Origin: Halieaceae bacterium
Lineage (GTDB): Bacteria; Pseudomonadota; Gammaproteobacteria; Pseudomonadales; Halieaceae
Direction of reading: 5' to 3'
DNA length: 44,036 nt
Assembly (NCBI GenBank): GCA_028280635.1
Contig: JANQLM010000082.1
Coordinates: forward strand, 1-44,036
Below the pieces are notes generated by a model, which saw nothing but the letters and a program-made list of their open reading frames with translations, was not told the origin of the DNA and made no database searches. Each line of letters starts with the position of its first letter. Position 1 is the first letter of the stretch. The translations under genes and the position numbers were made by a program. Shown in pieces: positions 1-7,395 of the stretch.

Positions 1-1
1 G

Positions 2-394
2 CCCAAGGCTGCCGTGGCCACGGAATACGGGCTTGAAGGCCGTGATGAGCGCTTGCTGGCCATCAACCTGCATGCCGTGAATTTCAGCTTTGGCGTCGGC
101 TCCCTGGAAGCGCAGCTTACGGAGCTGACAGCGCTGCTGGCGGCGCATCGCGGCCCGGCCATCGTGGCCGGTGACCTCAATACCTGGAGTGACGCGCGCC
201 AACGGCTGGTGGACACGCTGCTTGGAGAGCATGGCCTGCAGCCGGTCGCATTCGCGCCCGACCTGCGCAGCCGGCCCTTCGGGCGCGCGCTCGACCATGT
301 CTACCTGCGCGGGCTGCGTGCTGAAGCCGCAGAAGTGGTGCCGGTCGACAGTTCCGATCACAACCCGCTCAGGGTCCGGCTGGCCCTGGAATGA
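2..394 (+). CDS. Endonuclease/exonuclease/phosphatase family protein, C-terminal part (5' truncated)
   Basis: The reading frame is open from the first bases of the window, so the start lies upstream and only about 130 C-terminal residues are present. The frame carries the family hallmarks AGDLN (the GDxN metal/catalytic motif) and, near the end, SSDHNPL (the SDHxP motif with the catalytic His). Members are Mg-dependent phosphodiesterases acting on nucleic acids or on phosphoester lipids, and the substrate of this one cannot be told. The stop overlaps the ATG of the next gene (ATGA), which suggests translational coupling. Family assignment is firm; specific function is unknown. Confidence 0.85.
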   Translation, partial: PKAAVATEYGLEGRDERLLAINLHAVNFSFGVGSLEAQLTELTALLAAHRGPAIVAGDLNTWSDARQRLVDTLLGEHGLQPVAFAPDLRSRPFGRALDHVYLRGLRAEAAEVVPVDSSDHNPLRVRLALE

Positions 395-738
395 GACGCC
401 TGTTCATCGTCGCCACTCTCTACGTGGCGCTGGCACCCGGGGCCCTGGCGGATGCGGAACGGGAAATCGAGTACCTGCTCGCCTACGTCGCTGACAGCGG
501 CTGCACCTTTCATCGCAATGGCAGGGATCATGCCTCCGCCGATGCCGCCGATCACCTGCGCCTCAAGTACCGCCGGGGCCGGCGCTACGCAGAGTCAGCG
601 GAAGACTTTATCGACCACCTCGCCACCGGAAGCTCCTGGTCCGGCAGGGCCTACTCCGTGAGCTGTGGCGAGTTCACCGAGCCCACAGCGGACTGGTTGC
701 ACCGGGCGCTGGCCGACTACCGCGCTCCGGCGGATTGA
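391..738 (+). CDS. DUF5329 (YfeK-like) small exported protein
   Basis: This 115-residue protein starts with a short signal peptide (a hydrophobic run ending near GALA-DA), so it is probably periplasmic. The body resembles the E. coli YfeK/DUF5329 family: an initial helix with IEYLL, then CTFHRNG, DAADHLRLKY, SAEDFIDHLAT and a GxxY segment, in the family's order. Function in the family is unknown. The ATG overlaps the stop of the preceding phosphatase-family gene by 4 nt, so the two are likely cotranscribed. Its 3' end overlaps the convergent PadR gene by 22 nt. Confidence 0.75.
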   Translation: MRRLFIVATLYVALAPGALADAEREIEYLLAYVADSGCTFHRNGRDHASADAADHLRLKYRRGRRYAESAEDFIDHLATGSSWSGRAYSVSCGEFTEPTADWLHRALADYRAPAD

Positions 739-1283
739 GTGTCCGGCGCCACCGACGCCAGCAGGGCGTCGGCTTCCTCCGCCCAGGCCAGGCGGGTCTC
801 ACAGTGGCGAATGCCCGCCAGCAGCGCCAGGTAGATGCCGCGTCGGCGAACCGGCAGTGACTCCGGCTGTGCATAGTGCCGAGCGCGAATGCGGCGATAC
901 AGGGCCAGCCGCTCGCCGTCATGCTGGCGGCGCGCGGCCAGTTCTTCGCGCAGGTGAGCGGCGTTGGCGGGGGACAGGTTGTAGAACTTCACAAACATAT
1001 CGTCCTTGGACTCGGTCACCTTGCTGTCTTCCAGCACCCAGTCATCCAGCGCCTCCCTGCCGGCCCTGGTCAGGCCGTAAATCACCTTGTCGGGTTTGCC
1101 GGCCTGGGGCACGTCTTCACTTTCCAGCAGGCCCCGCTGTTCCAGCTCCCGCAGCGCCTTGTAGATCTGCTGGTGGCTGGCCTTCCAGAAAAACCCCAGC
1201 GAGGTGTCAAAAGACTTGGTGAGCTCGTAACCACTGAGGCGGTCGTCGAGCAGGGCGGTCATGATGGCGTGATTGAGGGCCAT
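717..1283 (-). CDS. PadR family transcriptional regulator
   Basis: This 188-residue protein has an N-terminal PadR winged helix at about residues 1-85. It begins MALNHAIMTALLDD and continues with SGYELTKSFD, the recognition region HQQIYKALRELEQRGLL, and a wing leading to YGLTRAGREAL. A C-terminal helical dimerisation region (Vir_C/PadR-C type, about 95-180) follows. PadR proteins are usually repressors released by small phenolic or planar ligands. The gene is divergent from a nitronate monooxygenase gene, and two identical-arm inverted repeats sit in the shared promoter region, so it probably represses that gene and itself. Family call is strong; the ligand is unknown. Confidence 0.9.
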   Translation of the reverse strand: MALNHAIMTALLDDRLSGYELTKSFDTSLGFFWKASHQQIYKALRELEQRGLLESEDVPQAGKPDKVIYGLTRAGREALDDWVLEDSKVTESKDDMFVKFYNLSPANAAHLREELAARRQHDGERLALYRRIRARHYAQPESLPVRRRGIYLALLAGIRHCETRLAWAEEADALLASVAPDTQSAGAR

Positions 1284-1332
1284 GGGCCTGTTCCGGGCGA
1301 AATGCGTATACAGGGTAATGCGCGGCTAGCGA

Positions 1333-1388
1333 TATGCAAAGAGTTGCATAATAAATTCCAGGCGCTATGCTATGCAACAGTTTGCATA
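1333..1388. promoter_or_regulatory. Tandem PadR operators, TATGCAA-N4-TTGCATA twice
   Basis: Two perfect 7-4-7 inverted repeats are seen at 1333-1350 (spacer AGAG) and 1371-1388 (spacer CAGT). Their arms are identical and their centres are 38 bp apart. They lie in the 152-bp region between the divergent padR-type gene (start 1283) and the nitronate monooxygenase gene (start 1436). Known PadR operators are A/T-flanked dyads of similar size. Assignment to the adjacent PadR protein is an inference from position and symmetry. Confidence 0.8.
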
Positions 1389-1435
1389 TAGTCGTTTGTT
1401 TACCACCAAAAGAACTGGTCTCAAGAGGGAAGCCC

Positions 1436-2431
1436 ATGGCCCTGCCACCTGTATTCGACACCCTGCGCCTGCCCGTGGTCGGCGCTCCGCTGTTCATCAT
1501 CTCCAACCCGGACCTGGTCATTGCCCAGTGCAAGGCCGGTATCGTCGGCTCCTTTCCTTCGCTGAACGCACGCCCTGCCCATGTGCTGGATGAGTGGTTG
1601 GACCGCATCACCACCGAGCTGGCCGAGTACGACGCCGCCCACCCGGAGACGCCGTCTGCGCCCTTCGCGGTAAACCAGATTGTGCATGGCTCCAACGATC
1701 GCCTGGAGCACGACCTGGAGATGTGCGTGAAGTACAAGGTGCCCATCGTCATCACCTCTCTCGGCGCCAAGGAGCACGTCAACGAGGCGATTCACTCCTA
1801 CGGTGGCGTGGTGCTGCACGACATCATCAACAACCGCTTTGCGAAAAAGGCCATTGAGAAGGGCGCGGACGGCCTGATCGCGGTGGCGGCGGGTGCGGGA
1901 GGCCACGCCGGGGTGCAATCACCCTTCGCGCTGGTGCAGGAAATCCGCGAGTGGTTTGACGGCCCGCTGCTGCTGTCCGGCTCCATCGCCAACGGCAGCG
2001 CCGTGCTGGGCGCCCAGGCCATGGGAGCTGACCTCGCCTATATCGGCTCTGCGTTTATCGCCACCGAGGAAGCCAACGCCGAGCAGGCCTACAAGCAGTC
2101 CATTGTTGACAATGCTGCCAGCGACATCGTCTACACCAACCTGTTTACCGGCGTGCACGGCAACTACCTGCGCCCCTCCATAGAAGCCGCCGGCCTGGAC
2201 CCGGACAACCTGCCGCAGAGCGACCCTTCCGCCATGAATTTCGGCTCCGGCGGCAACCAGGACAAGAAAGCCTGGAAGGATATCTGGGGCTGCGGCCAGG
2301 GAATCGGTGCCGTGAAGTCCGTGGGCAAGACCGCCGAGGTGGTGGTGCGCATGCAGGATGAGTATGCCGCTGCCCGGAACCGCCTGGCGGCTATCGCCCC
2401 GACGGCAGCACCTGCCCGTCAGGTCGCCTGA
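1436..2431 (+). CDS. Nitronate monooxygenase (2-nitropropane dioxygenase family)
   Basis: This is a 331-residue FMN-dependent TIM-barrel enzyme. Family members oxidise alkyl nitronates such as propionate 3-nitronate to carbonyl compounds and nitrite. Visible features are the N-terminal LPVVGAPLFIIS strand, NQIVHGSNDR, the GAGGHAG motif with the catalytic His at about residue 157, and the FMN phosphate-binding SGSIANGSAVLGAQAMGAD. The frame opens earlier (1367), but the ATG at 1436 is preceded by an AAGAGGGA ribosome site and starts at the family's usual N-terminus. The upstream extension would also overlap the operators. It is likely controlled by the divergent PadR regulator. Some members of this superfamily are trans-enoyl reductases, so the substrate stays open. 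Confidence 0.88.
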   Translation: MALPPVFDTLRLPVVGAPLFIISNPDLVIAQCKAGIVGSFPSLNARPAHVLDEWLDRITTELAEYDAAHPETPSAPFAVNQIVHGSNDRLEHDLEMCVKYKVPIVITSLGAKEHVNEAIHSYGGVVLHDIINNRFAKKAIEKGADGLIAVAAGAGGHAGVQSPFALVQEIREWFDGPLLLSGSIANGSAVLGAQAMGADLAYIGSAFIATEEANAEQAYKQSIVDNAASDIVYTNLFTGVHGNYLRPSIEAAGLDPDNLPQSDPSAMNFGSGGNQDKKAWKDIWGCGQGIGAVKSVGKTAEVVVRMQDEYAAARNRLAAIAPTAAPARQVA

Positions 2432-2445
2432 GTAGGTCTAGCCGC

Positions 2446-3213
2446 TTACAGAAAGAGAGGCAGGTTGAAGTAGTTTTCCAGCATGCGGTCGCGGTGGGCT
2501 TCCAGCGCAGGAGACATCGCGGCCAGGAACGCCTTGTCTTCCGCGAGGAATAGCGGCTGGAACGGCGCTGCGATCGGCACGTCAGCCAGCGGGCGTGCCT
2601 TGATCAGCAGGGAAAATGCCGCCCAGTAGAAGTCCACGGCTGTCACATCTGCACTCACAAGGAATCTCCTGCCGTTGGCTTCCTGGCGCTCCAGTACGCC
2701 GCCCAGGTAGTGCAGGAAGCCGACAACGCGCTGTCTCGCGCAGTTGACTTCTTCCTCGCGGCCATAGCCATATTTTTGGCCAAAACGCTTCAGTGGTGGC
2801 GGTACCGTACCGCTATCGTACAAGGGTTGCAGTTGGCACAAACGCCGGTTCCAGCCAAAGCCCAGCTCCCCGCAGATTTCCTGGGCGATACCAAAGGCCT
2901 GGACCCTTTCCTCATACGTAGCCGGCAGCAGCGGGCGTGCCGGCGCCAGTCGCTCCAGCAACAGCAGAATGTCGTTCCAGCGATTGACGGGTGCCTCATC
3001 GTTCCAGGCCAGCACTGGCGCGCTGCAGGTGCCGGCCCAGGCCGTGATCTCGGGGTTGTCCCGCAGTGGCTCGAATGCTGCCAGGCGATAAGGCAGGCGC
3101 TTGTAATCCAGCATTGCGCGTGCGGACTGCGACCAGGGCGACGGGACCTGGCTGACGCAGACCAGGCGTAATCCACCGGCCTCGCGCAGGCTATCGAAAC
3201 TTTCGTACTGCAT
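2446..3213 (-). CDS. Glutathione S-transferase-like protein
   Basis: The protein is 255 residues from the chosen ATG. The N-terminal part reads as a thioredoxin-fold GST domain (VSQVPSPWSQSARAML, then TCSAPVLAW with the cis-Pro region and the RWNDILLLLERLAP helix), followed by an all-helical C-terminal half. A longer frame begins with TTG at 3240, but the ATG at 3213 has a purine-rich site upstream and better fits a GST start. The gene is divergent from the extradiol dioxygenase gene, and a catabolic-island motif (3272-3287) sits 59 bp before its ATG. That suggests it is a co-regulated auxiliary enzyme, for example a glutathione-dependent isomerase or lyase. Exact reaction unknown. Confidence 0.7.
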   Translation of the reverse strand: MQYESFDSLREAGGLRLVCVSQVPSPWSQSARAMLDYKRLPYRLAAFEPLRDNPEITAWAGTCSAPVLAWNDEAPVNRWNDILLLLERLAPARPLLPATYEERVQAFGIAQEICGELGFGWNRRLCQLQPLYDSGTVPPPLKRFGQKYGYGREEEVNCARQRVVGFLHYLGGVLERQEANGRRFLVSADVTAVDFYWAAFSLLIKARPLADVPIAAPFQPLFLAEDKAFLAAMSPALEAHRDRMLENYFNLPLFL

Positions 3214-3271
3214 CACTTCTAACCGGGCGCTTTTTCGCAAGTCTGCGCGCCCTGCCAGCTTATCTCACCTT

Positions 3272-3287
3272 TCAAAAGGCAGGTGAT
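3272..3287 (+). promoter_or_regulatory. Island motif copy 1 (TCAAAAGGCAGGTGAT), between GST-like and mhpB-like genes
   Basis: This matches the motif found in front of the other transcription units of the island (core MAAAGRYAGGK). It is 72 bp upstream of the dioxygenase GTG and 59 bp upstream of the divergent GST-like ATG. It is embedded in a dyad, TCACCT...AGGTGA. A TTAG element follows 34 bp after the motif's first base, the same spacing as CTAG after copy 2. Role as an activator site is inferred. Confidence 0.6.
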
Positions 3288-3343
3288 TGCATGCAAATGC
3301 TGGCCTTAGCCTGCAGCAGACAATATGTATAGGGAGAAACGCA

Positions 3344-4318
3344 GTGCCCCTGAAGATGATTTGTTCCAGCCACGCCCATCTGATGGACTACCCGGGCCTG
3401 GTTGATGAAATCGTAGCCGAGGAGGCTCGTGCGGCAGTGGCCGCTCACCGAGACATGGTCGCGACCTACGACCCCGAACTGGTGATCAAGATTGGCGACG
3501 ATCACGCGTCCGGCTTCGGCCTGAGTCTGATGCCGCCTTTCACCGTGGGCGTCCGCGCCTTCGGGGTGGGCGACTTCCACTGTTCGGCGGGGCCCCTGTA
3601 CACCGATGAAGAGGGGGCGCGGGACCTGGTTGAGCACTTGCACGCCAGCGGTGTAGATGTGAGTCACTCCTACAAGATGCCCGTGGATCACGGCATCGTT
3701 CAGCTGCTGGATCACTACTTTGGCGGTATTGACCAGGTACCGGTTATCCCCATCGTGGTCAACTGCGGCGGCGACTTGCGCCCACCGCTTGCGCGGGCGC
3801 GGGCGCTGGGTGAGGCCATAGGGCACTTTGTTCGCGACAAGCTCGATGACAGGCGGGTGCTGGTGGTTGGGTCTGGCGGCATGTCTCATGATCCACCGCT
3901 GCCTGTCTTTAAGGACTCACCACCAGACGTGCAGCGGCGCCTTATCGATGGTCCGCCCGAGTGGACGGAGGAGGCGATGGCGGCGCGGGTAGAGCGGGTC
4001 CTGGATTTTGCCCGCGAACACGGTCGTGGAGAGGGTCCACTCAAGCCGCTGGACGCAGAGTGGGATGAGTTTGTTCTCGAATTGTTTGCGCGCCGCGATC
4101 TGGACGCCGTCTGTGCCATTCCCGATGCCGAAATAACTGAAAAGGGAGGCCGCGGCGCTGCTGAGATACGCAATTGGGTTGCCCCCTTTGCGGCGCTTGA
4201 TGCATACAGCGGTGGCGATTACATCGCCTCAAGGGACTACTACCGGGCCATTCCCGGGTGGATAGTGGGATTCGCAATGATGCACGGGCAACCAATCGGG
4301 GACACCAGTTATGTCTGA
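3344..4318 (+). CDS. mhpB: Class III extradiol ring-cleavage dioxygenase, MhpB-like
   Basis: Its 324 residues resemble E. coli MhpB (2,3-dihydroxyphenylpropionate 1,2-dioxygenase), an Fe(II) enzyme that opens a catechol ring next to the hydroxyls. Seen are the N-terminal SSHAHLM, the GDDHASGF and LMPPF segments, VDHGIVQ with an acid/base His at about 116 (MhpB His115), LGEAIG, and SGGMSHDPP with His at about 182 (MhpB His179). The C-terminal IPGWIVGF also matches. The chosen start is GTG 3344, with AGGGAGA 7 nt before it. It overlaps the next SDR gene by 8 nt. The family is firm; the natural catechol may not be dihydroxyphenylpropionate, because no MhpA-type hydroxylase is nearby. Confidence 0.9.
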   Translation: MPLKMICSSHAHLMDYPGLVDEIVAEEARAAVAAHRDMVATYDPELVIKIGDDHASGFGLSLMPPFTVGVRAFGVGDFHCSAGPLYTDEEGARDLVEHLHASGVDVSHSYKMPVDHGIVQLLDHYFGGIDQVPVIPIVVNCGGDLRPPLARARALGEAIGHFVRDKLDDRRVLVVGSGGMSHDPPLPVFKDSPPDVQRRLIDGPPEWTEEAMAARVERVLDFAREHGRGEGPLKPLDAEWDEFVLELFARRDLDAVCAIPDAEITEKGGRGAAEIRNWVAPFAALDAYSGGDYIASRDYYRAIPGWIVGFAMMHGQPIGDTSYV

Positions 4319-5078
4319 TACAGGATTACTCCGGGGGAAAGTGGTTATTGTCACAGGCGCCGGCAAGGGCATTGGCGCCGCCGCTGCCAGGCTCTGCGCC
4401 TCGGAAGGCGCGAATCTGGTGCTGGCGGGTACCACACTCCAGTCACTGGAAGTGGTGGCGCAGGAGATTCGCCGTGCCGGCGGTAGGGCAGAGTGTTTCC
4501 GGGTCGACGTCTCGGACGCTGATGCGACCAGTGCAATGGTTGTATTCTGCCTGGAGCACTTCGGCCAGCTCGATGGTGCCTTCAACAACGCTGGCATCGA
4601 CGGTCCGCTGGCGCCCACGGCTGACTACCCGGAGGCGGACTTCGACCGGGTCATGGATGTCAACGTCAAGGGAGTGTGGAACTGTATGCGCTTCCAGATT
4701 CCGGCCATGCTAGCCAGTGGTGGCGGCGCCATCGTCAACTGCGCGTCCTCGCTGTCGGAAGTGGGGCAGTACAACATGGCCGCCTACTGCGCATCCAAGG
4801 CCGCGGTGCTTGGGCTGACAAGAACCGCCGGCCTGGAGTACGGCCCCCGGGGTATTCGGGTCAATGCCTTGTCACCGGGGGTCACTGAAACGTCGATGAT
4901 GAAGGACCAGATGGCAATCGTGGAGGGGCTGCGCGACAGTCTGCTCCAGGCAGAGCCCATCGGGCGCCTGGCGCAGCCAGAAGAGATCGCCCAGCCGGTC
5001 GCCTGGCTGCTCTCGGATCGCTCCAGCTACGCCGTGGGCGCCAACTTTGTTGTCGACGGCGGCTACCTGGTCAAGTAG
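4311..5078 (+). CDS. Short-chain dehydrogenase/reductase (classical SDR)
   Basis: This 255-residue NAD(P)-dependent oxidoreductase has the Rossmann motif TGAGKGIG (about residues 16-23), NNAG (about 92), an active-site Ser in NCASSLSEVG and the YCASK catalytic Tyr-Lys pair about 13 residues later. The C-terminus, GANFVVDGGYL, is typical of the family. It starts inside the dioxygenase gene (8-nt overlap) and is followed 2 nt later by another SDR, so mhpB and both SDR genes form a tight operon. It probably oxidises an alcohol or dihydrodiol, or reduces a ketone, in the ring-degradation route. Substrate cannot be predicted from sequence. Confidence 0.88.
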   Translation: MSDTGLLRGKVVIVTGAGKGIGAAAARLCASEGANLVLAGTTLQSLEVVAQEIRRAGGRAECFRVDVSDADATSAMVVFCLEHFGQLDGAFNNAGIDGPLAPTADYPEADFDRVMDVNVKGVWNCMRFQIPAMLASGGGAIVNCASSLSEVGQYNMAAYCASKAAVLGLTRTAGLEYGPRGIRVNALSPGVTETSMMKDQMAIVEGLRDSLLQAEPIGRLAQPEEIAQPVAWLLSDRSSYAVGANFVVDGGYLVK

Positions 5079-5080
5079 GC

Positions 5081-5851
5081 ATGGCAAGACACGGCAGGCT
5101 TGAGGGCAAGGTCGCGCTGATTACCGGTACCGGTGGCAGCATGGGTCGCGAGGCGGCGCTGCAGTTCACGGCCCAGGGCGCACGGGTTTTTGGCACGGAT
5201 ATCAACGCGGCGAGCGGGCGCGAGACCCTTGAGCAGGTCACCATTGCCGGGGGTGACATGCAATCGCTGGACGGCATTGATCTCGGCGACTACGCCCAGG
5301 CGGCACGGGCCGTTGAAGCTGCGCTGGAGGCGTTTGGGCGCATTGACGTGTTGTACAACAACGCCGGCATGGCCCACTTCGCCTGGCTGGATGATATGCC
5401 GGTGGAAACCTTCCAGGCGACCATGCGAGATGAGGTAGACGTGGTTTTCAATGTGACGGGGGCTGCCTGGTCGGCACTCAAACAGTCCGGCAATGCCGCC
5501 ATTATCAACGTGGCCTCAGTCTCCGGTCTGATTGCCTACCAGGTGGTGCCCGGGCTCGCGCATTCCACCGCCAAAGCCGGTGTACTCGGCATGACACGAC
5601 ATCTGGCAATGGAAGGACGCGAGTACGGTATTCGCGCTAATGCCATCTCCCCCGGGCTGATTGAAACCAACCAGACCCGTGCGCTGATGGATGATCCTGC
5701 GTGGTGGTCTGTCATGCGCGACAAGATAATGCTGGGACGGGCAGGAAAACCGGCTGATGTGGTGCCGGCCGCGGTATACCTGGCGTCGGATGAATCCTCC
5801 TGGGTCACCGGCACCAATATCACCATTGATGGAGGCACAACGGCCTGGTAA
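5081..5851 (+). CDS. SDR-family protein with His in place of the catalytic Tyr
   Basis: The 256-residue protein has a complete SDR scaffold: TGTGGSMG for dinucleotide binding, YNNAGMAH, INVASVSG with the catalytic Ser (148), and a normal C-terminus ending in TNITIDGGTTAW. At the Tyr position of YxxxK the protein reads HSTAK. The cat codon at 5561-5563 encodes His161, exactly 13 residues after Ser148 and 4 before Lys165. Loss of the Tyr normally abolishes classical SDR oxidoreductase chemistry, so it may catalyse something else, use His as acid/base, or be a binding partner of the adjacent SDR. It is last in the mhpB-SDR-SDR operon. Confidence 0.88.
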   Translation: MARHGRLEGKVALITGTGGSMGREAALQFTAQGARVFGTDINAASGRETLEQVTIAGGDMQSLDGIDLGDYAQAARAVEAALEAFGRIDVLYNNAGMAHFAWLDDMPVETFQATMRDEVDVVFNVTGAAWSALKQSGNAAIINVASVSGLIAYQVVPGLAHSTAKAGVLGMTRHLAMEGREYGIRANAISPGLIETNQTRALMDDPAWWSVMRDKIMLGRAGKPADVVPAAVYLASDESSWVTGTNITIDGGTTAW

Positions 5852-5875
5852 CCCGGCTGTCGGCAATGCCGCCTG

Positions 5876-5891
5876 ACCAAAGGTAGGGGAT
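5876..5891 (+). promoter_or_regulatory. Island motif copy 2 (ACCAAAGGTAGGGGAT), upstream of esterase operon
   Basis: The site is in the 99-bp gap between the SDR stop and the esterase start, 75 bp before the GTG. CTAG follows 34 bp after the first base. The overlapping GGGGATG resembles half of the published MalT box, which is consistent with a MalT-like activator but not proof. The operon it precedes ends with the LAL regulator gene itself, so autoregulation is possible. Confidence 0.62.
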
Positions 5892-5950
5892 GTGAAGCGG
5901 AGGACTCCGCTAGTCTTCCTGTCATAGCAATAACAAGATGGAGCGCCAAG

Positions 5951-6883
5951 GTGTTTGTTCATCCTCAGGTCCAGGCTTTCCTGGACGGCATACCGGCGGC
6001 GGACAGTGCGCCGCCGATCGAAGAGCAACGCGCCGCATTCAGCGAGTTGTGGCGATCGCTGGCGCCATCCATCGCATCGGGTATCCGTTGCCGAGAGATC
6101 GAGTTTCAGGGTGAGGCTGGACCCATCCCGGCACTGGCCTACGTGCCAGAAGACGCTGTTGGACCCCTGCCCGTGCTGTTATTCCTGCATGGTGGTGGCT
6201 GCTGTACCCTGCGGCCGAGGGATTTCGAGGCCACCAGCACCTGGCTGGCGAGGGAGGCCAACTGTTGCGTGGTGGTTCCGGCATTTCGACAGGCGCCGGA
6301 GGACCCGTTCCCGGCACCGCTTGACGACTGTGTTAGGGCGTATCGCGGCCTGGTCGAGGGCGCTGTTGATTTACCAGCGGACTTCAGTCGTATTGCCGTC
6401 GCCGGCGACAGCGCTGGCGGGTATCTGGCCGCCGCACTGTGCCTGGATGCCCGTGAGCAGGGTCTGCCAAAGCCGCTGGCACAGATTCTCATCTACCCGA
6501 TGCTGGATATGGCGTCCAAGGCGCCCAGCCGGGTAAGCCGAGACTATTTCCTCAACGACGAAGGATTGGCTGGCGTCATCGCCATGCACGCGGGTGACGA
6601 CCTGCTCAATCCAAGGGTGTCGCCCCTGCGCGCAGCCAGTCTCAAAGGCCTGCCCCGCGCCTACGTGATTGCCACCAGCCTGGACCCGTTGGAAGACGAG
6701 GCGCGCGCCTACGTGGAGCGTTTGCGCGCGGCGGGAGTGGACGCCGCCTGGCATGTCTATGAAGGCATGATTCACGGTTTCTTTTCTTTTGGTGGAATCA
6801 TCGATGAAGGCAATGATGTCGTGCAGCACGTGGCAGGCATGTTGAGGGCTACCTGGCTGCGTGCTGAGGGAGATGCGTCATGA
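5951..6883 (+). CDS. Alpha/beta hydrolase, hormone-sensitive-lipase (type IV esterase) family
   Basis: This 310-residue cytoplasmic esterase has the oxyanion-hole motif HGGG (about residues 80-83) and the nucleophile elbow GDSAGG with Ser154. The DPLEDEA segment carries the probable catalytic Asp (about 245), and GMIHGF carries His275, so the triad is complete. The start is GTG 5951, the first start after the promoter motif at 5876-5891. Its stop overlaps the flavin reductase ATG (ATGA). It probably hydrolyses an ester or lactone intermediate of the pathway, such as the product of a Baeyer-Villiger step; that is an inference from context. Confidence 0.87.
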   Translation: MFVHPQVQAFLDGIPAADSAPPIEEQRAAFSELWRSLAPSIASGIRCREIEFQGEAGPIPALAYVPEDAVGPLPVLLFLHGGGCCTLRPRDFEATSTWLAREANCCVVVPAFRQAPEDPFPAPLDDCVRAYRGLVEGAVDLPADFSRIAVAGDSAGGYLAAALCLDAREQGLPKPLAQILIYPMLDMASKAPSRVSRDYFLNDEGLAGVIAMHAGDDLLNPRVSPLRAASLKGLPRAYVIATSLDPLEDEARAYVERLRAAGVDAAWHVYEGMIHGFFSFGGIIDEGNDVVQHVAGMLRATWLRAEGDAS

Positions 6884-7386
6884 CGGCACAATCCACGAAG
6901 CCCCAGGAAGACCTGCGCGGATACCGCAATGCGTTGGGTGCATTTGCCACCGGCGTAGCAGTAGTGACGGCGCAGGTGGGCGGGGAACTGCTCGGCATGA
7001 CCGTGAACTCGTTTGCCTCGGTATCCCTGGACCCGCCGCTGGTGCTCTGGAGCATCGGTGATCGCGCCTCAAACTTCGAATCCTTTTGTCGCGCGGAACG
7101 CTATGCCATTCACATTCTGGCTTCACACCAGCGCCCTCTCTCGGATCAATTTGCGCAGAGCAGCGGCGACAAGTATGCCGGCCAGGAATGGGCACCGGAC
7201 GACCATGGCGTGCCGCGCCTGCCAGGCTGCCTCGCCAGGTTCCAGTGTCGCTTGTTCGAAGTTTACCCCGGCGGCGACCATCGCATTATCGTCGGCGAAG
7301 TGACGGCCTTTGAAGCACTCGAAGGCGAGCCGCTGATGTTCGTGCAAGGCCAGTACCGGGAAATGGCCAGCCGCCTGGCATCCTGA
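6880..7386 (+). CDS. Flavin reductase of a two-component monooxygenase (HpaC/NtaB-type)
   Basis: This 168-residue flavin-reductase-like domain protein has the family segments YRNALGAFATGVAVVTA, GMTVNSFASVSLDPPLVLWSI and a GGDHRIIVGEV stretch (the GDH motif of the family). Such enzymes reduce FMN or FAD with NAD(P)H and pass it by diffusion to a monooxygenase. The natural partner here is the LLM-family flavoprotein encoded at 11539-12762, since no other reduced-flavin-dependent oxygenase is seen in the window. It is coupled by a 4-nt overlap to the esterase gene and has a GGGAG ribosome site. Family call is strong; the pairing is inferred. Confidence 0.87.
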   Translation: MTAQSTKPQEDLRGYRNALGAFATGVAVVTAQVGGELLGMTVNSFASVSLDPPLVLWSIGDRASNFESFCRAERYAIHILASHQRPLSDQFAQSSGDKYAGQEWAPDDHGVPRLPGCLARFQCRLFEVYPGGDHRIIVGEVTAFEALEGEPLMFVQGQYREMASRLAS

Positions 7387-7395
7387 TTCTCCATT

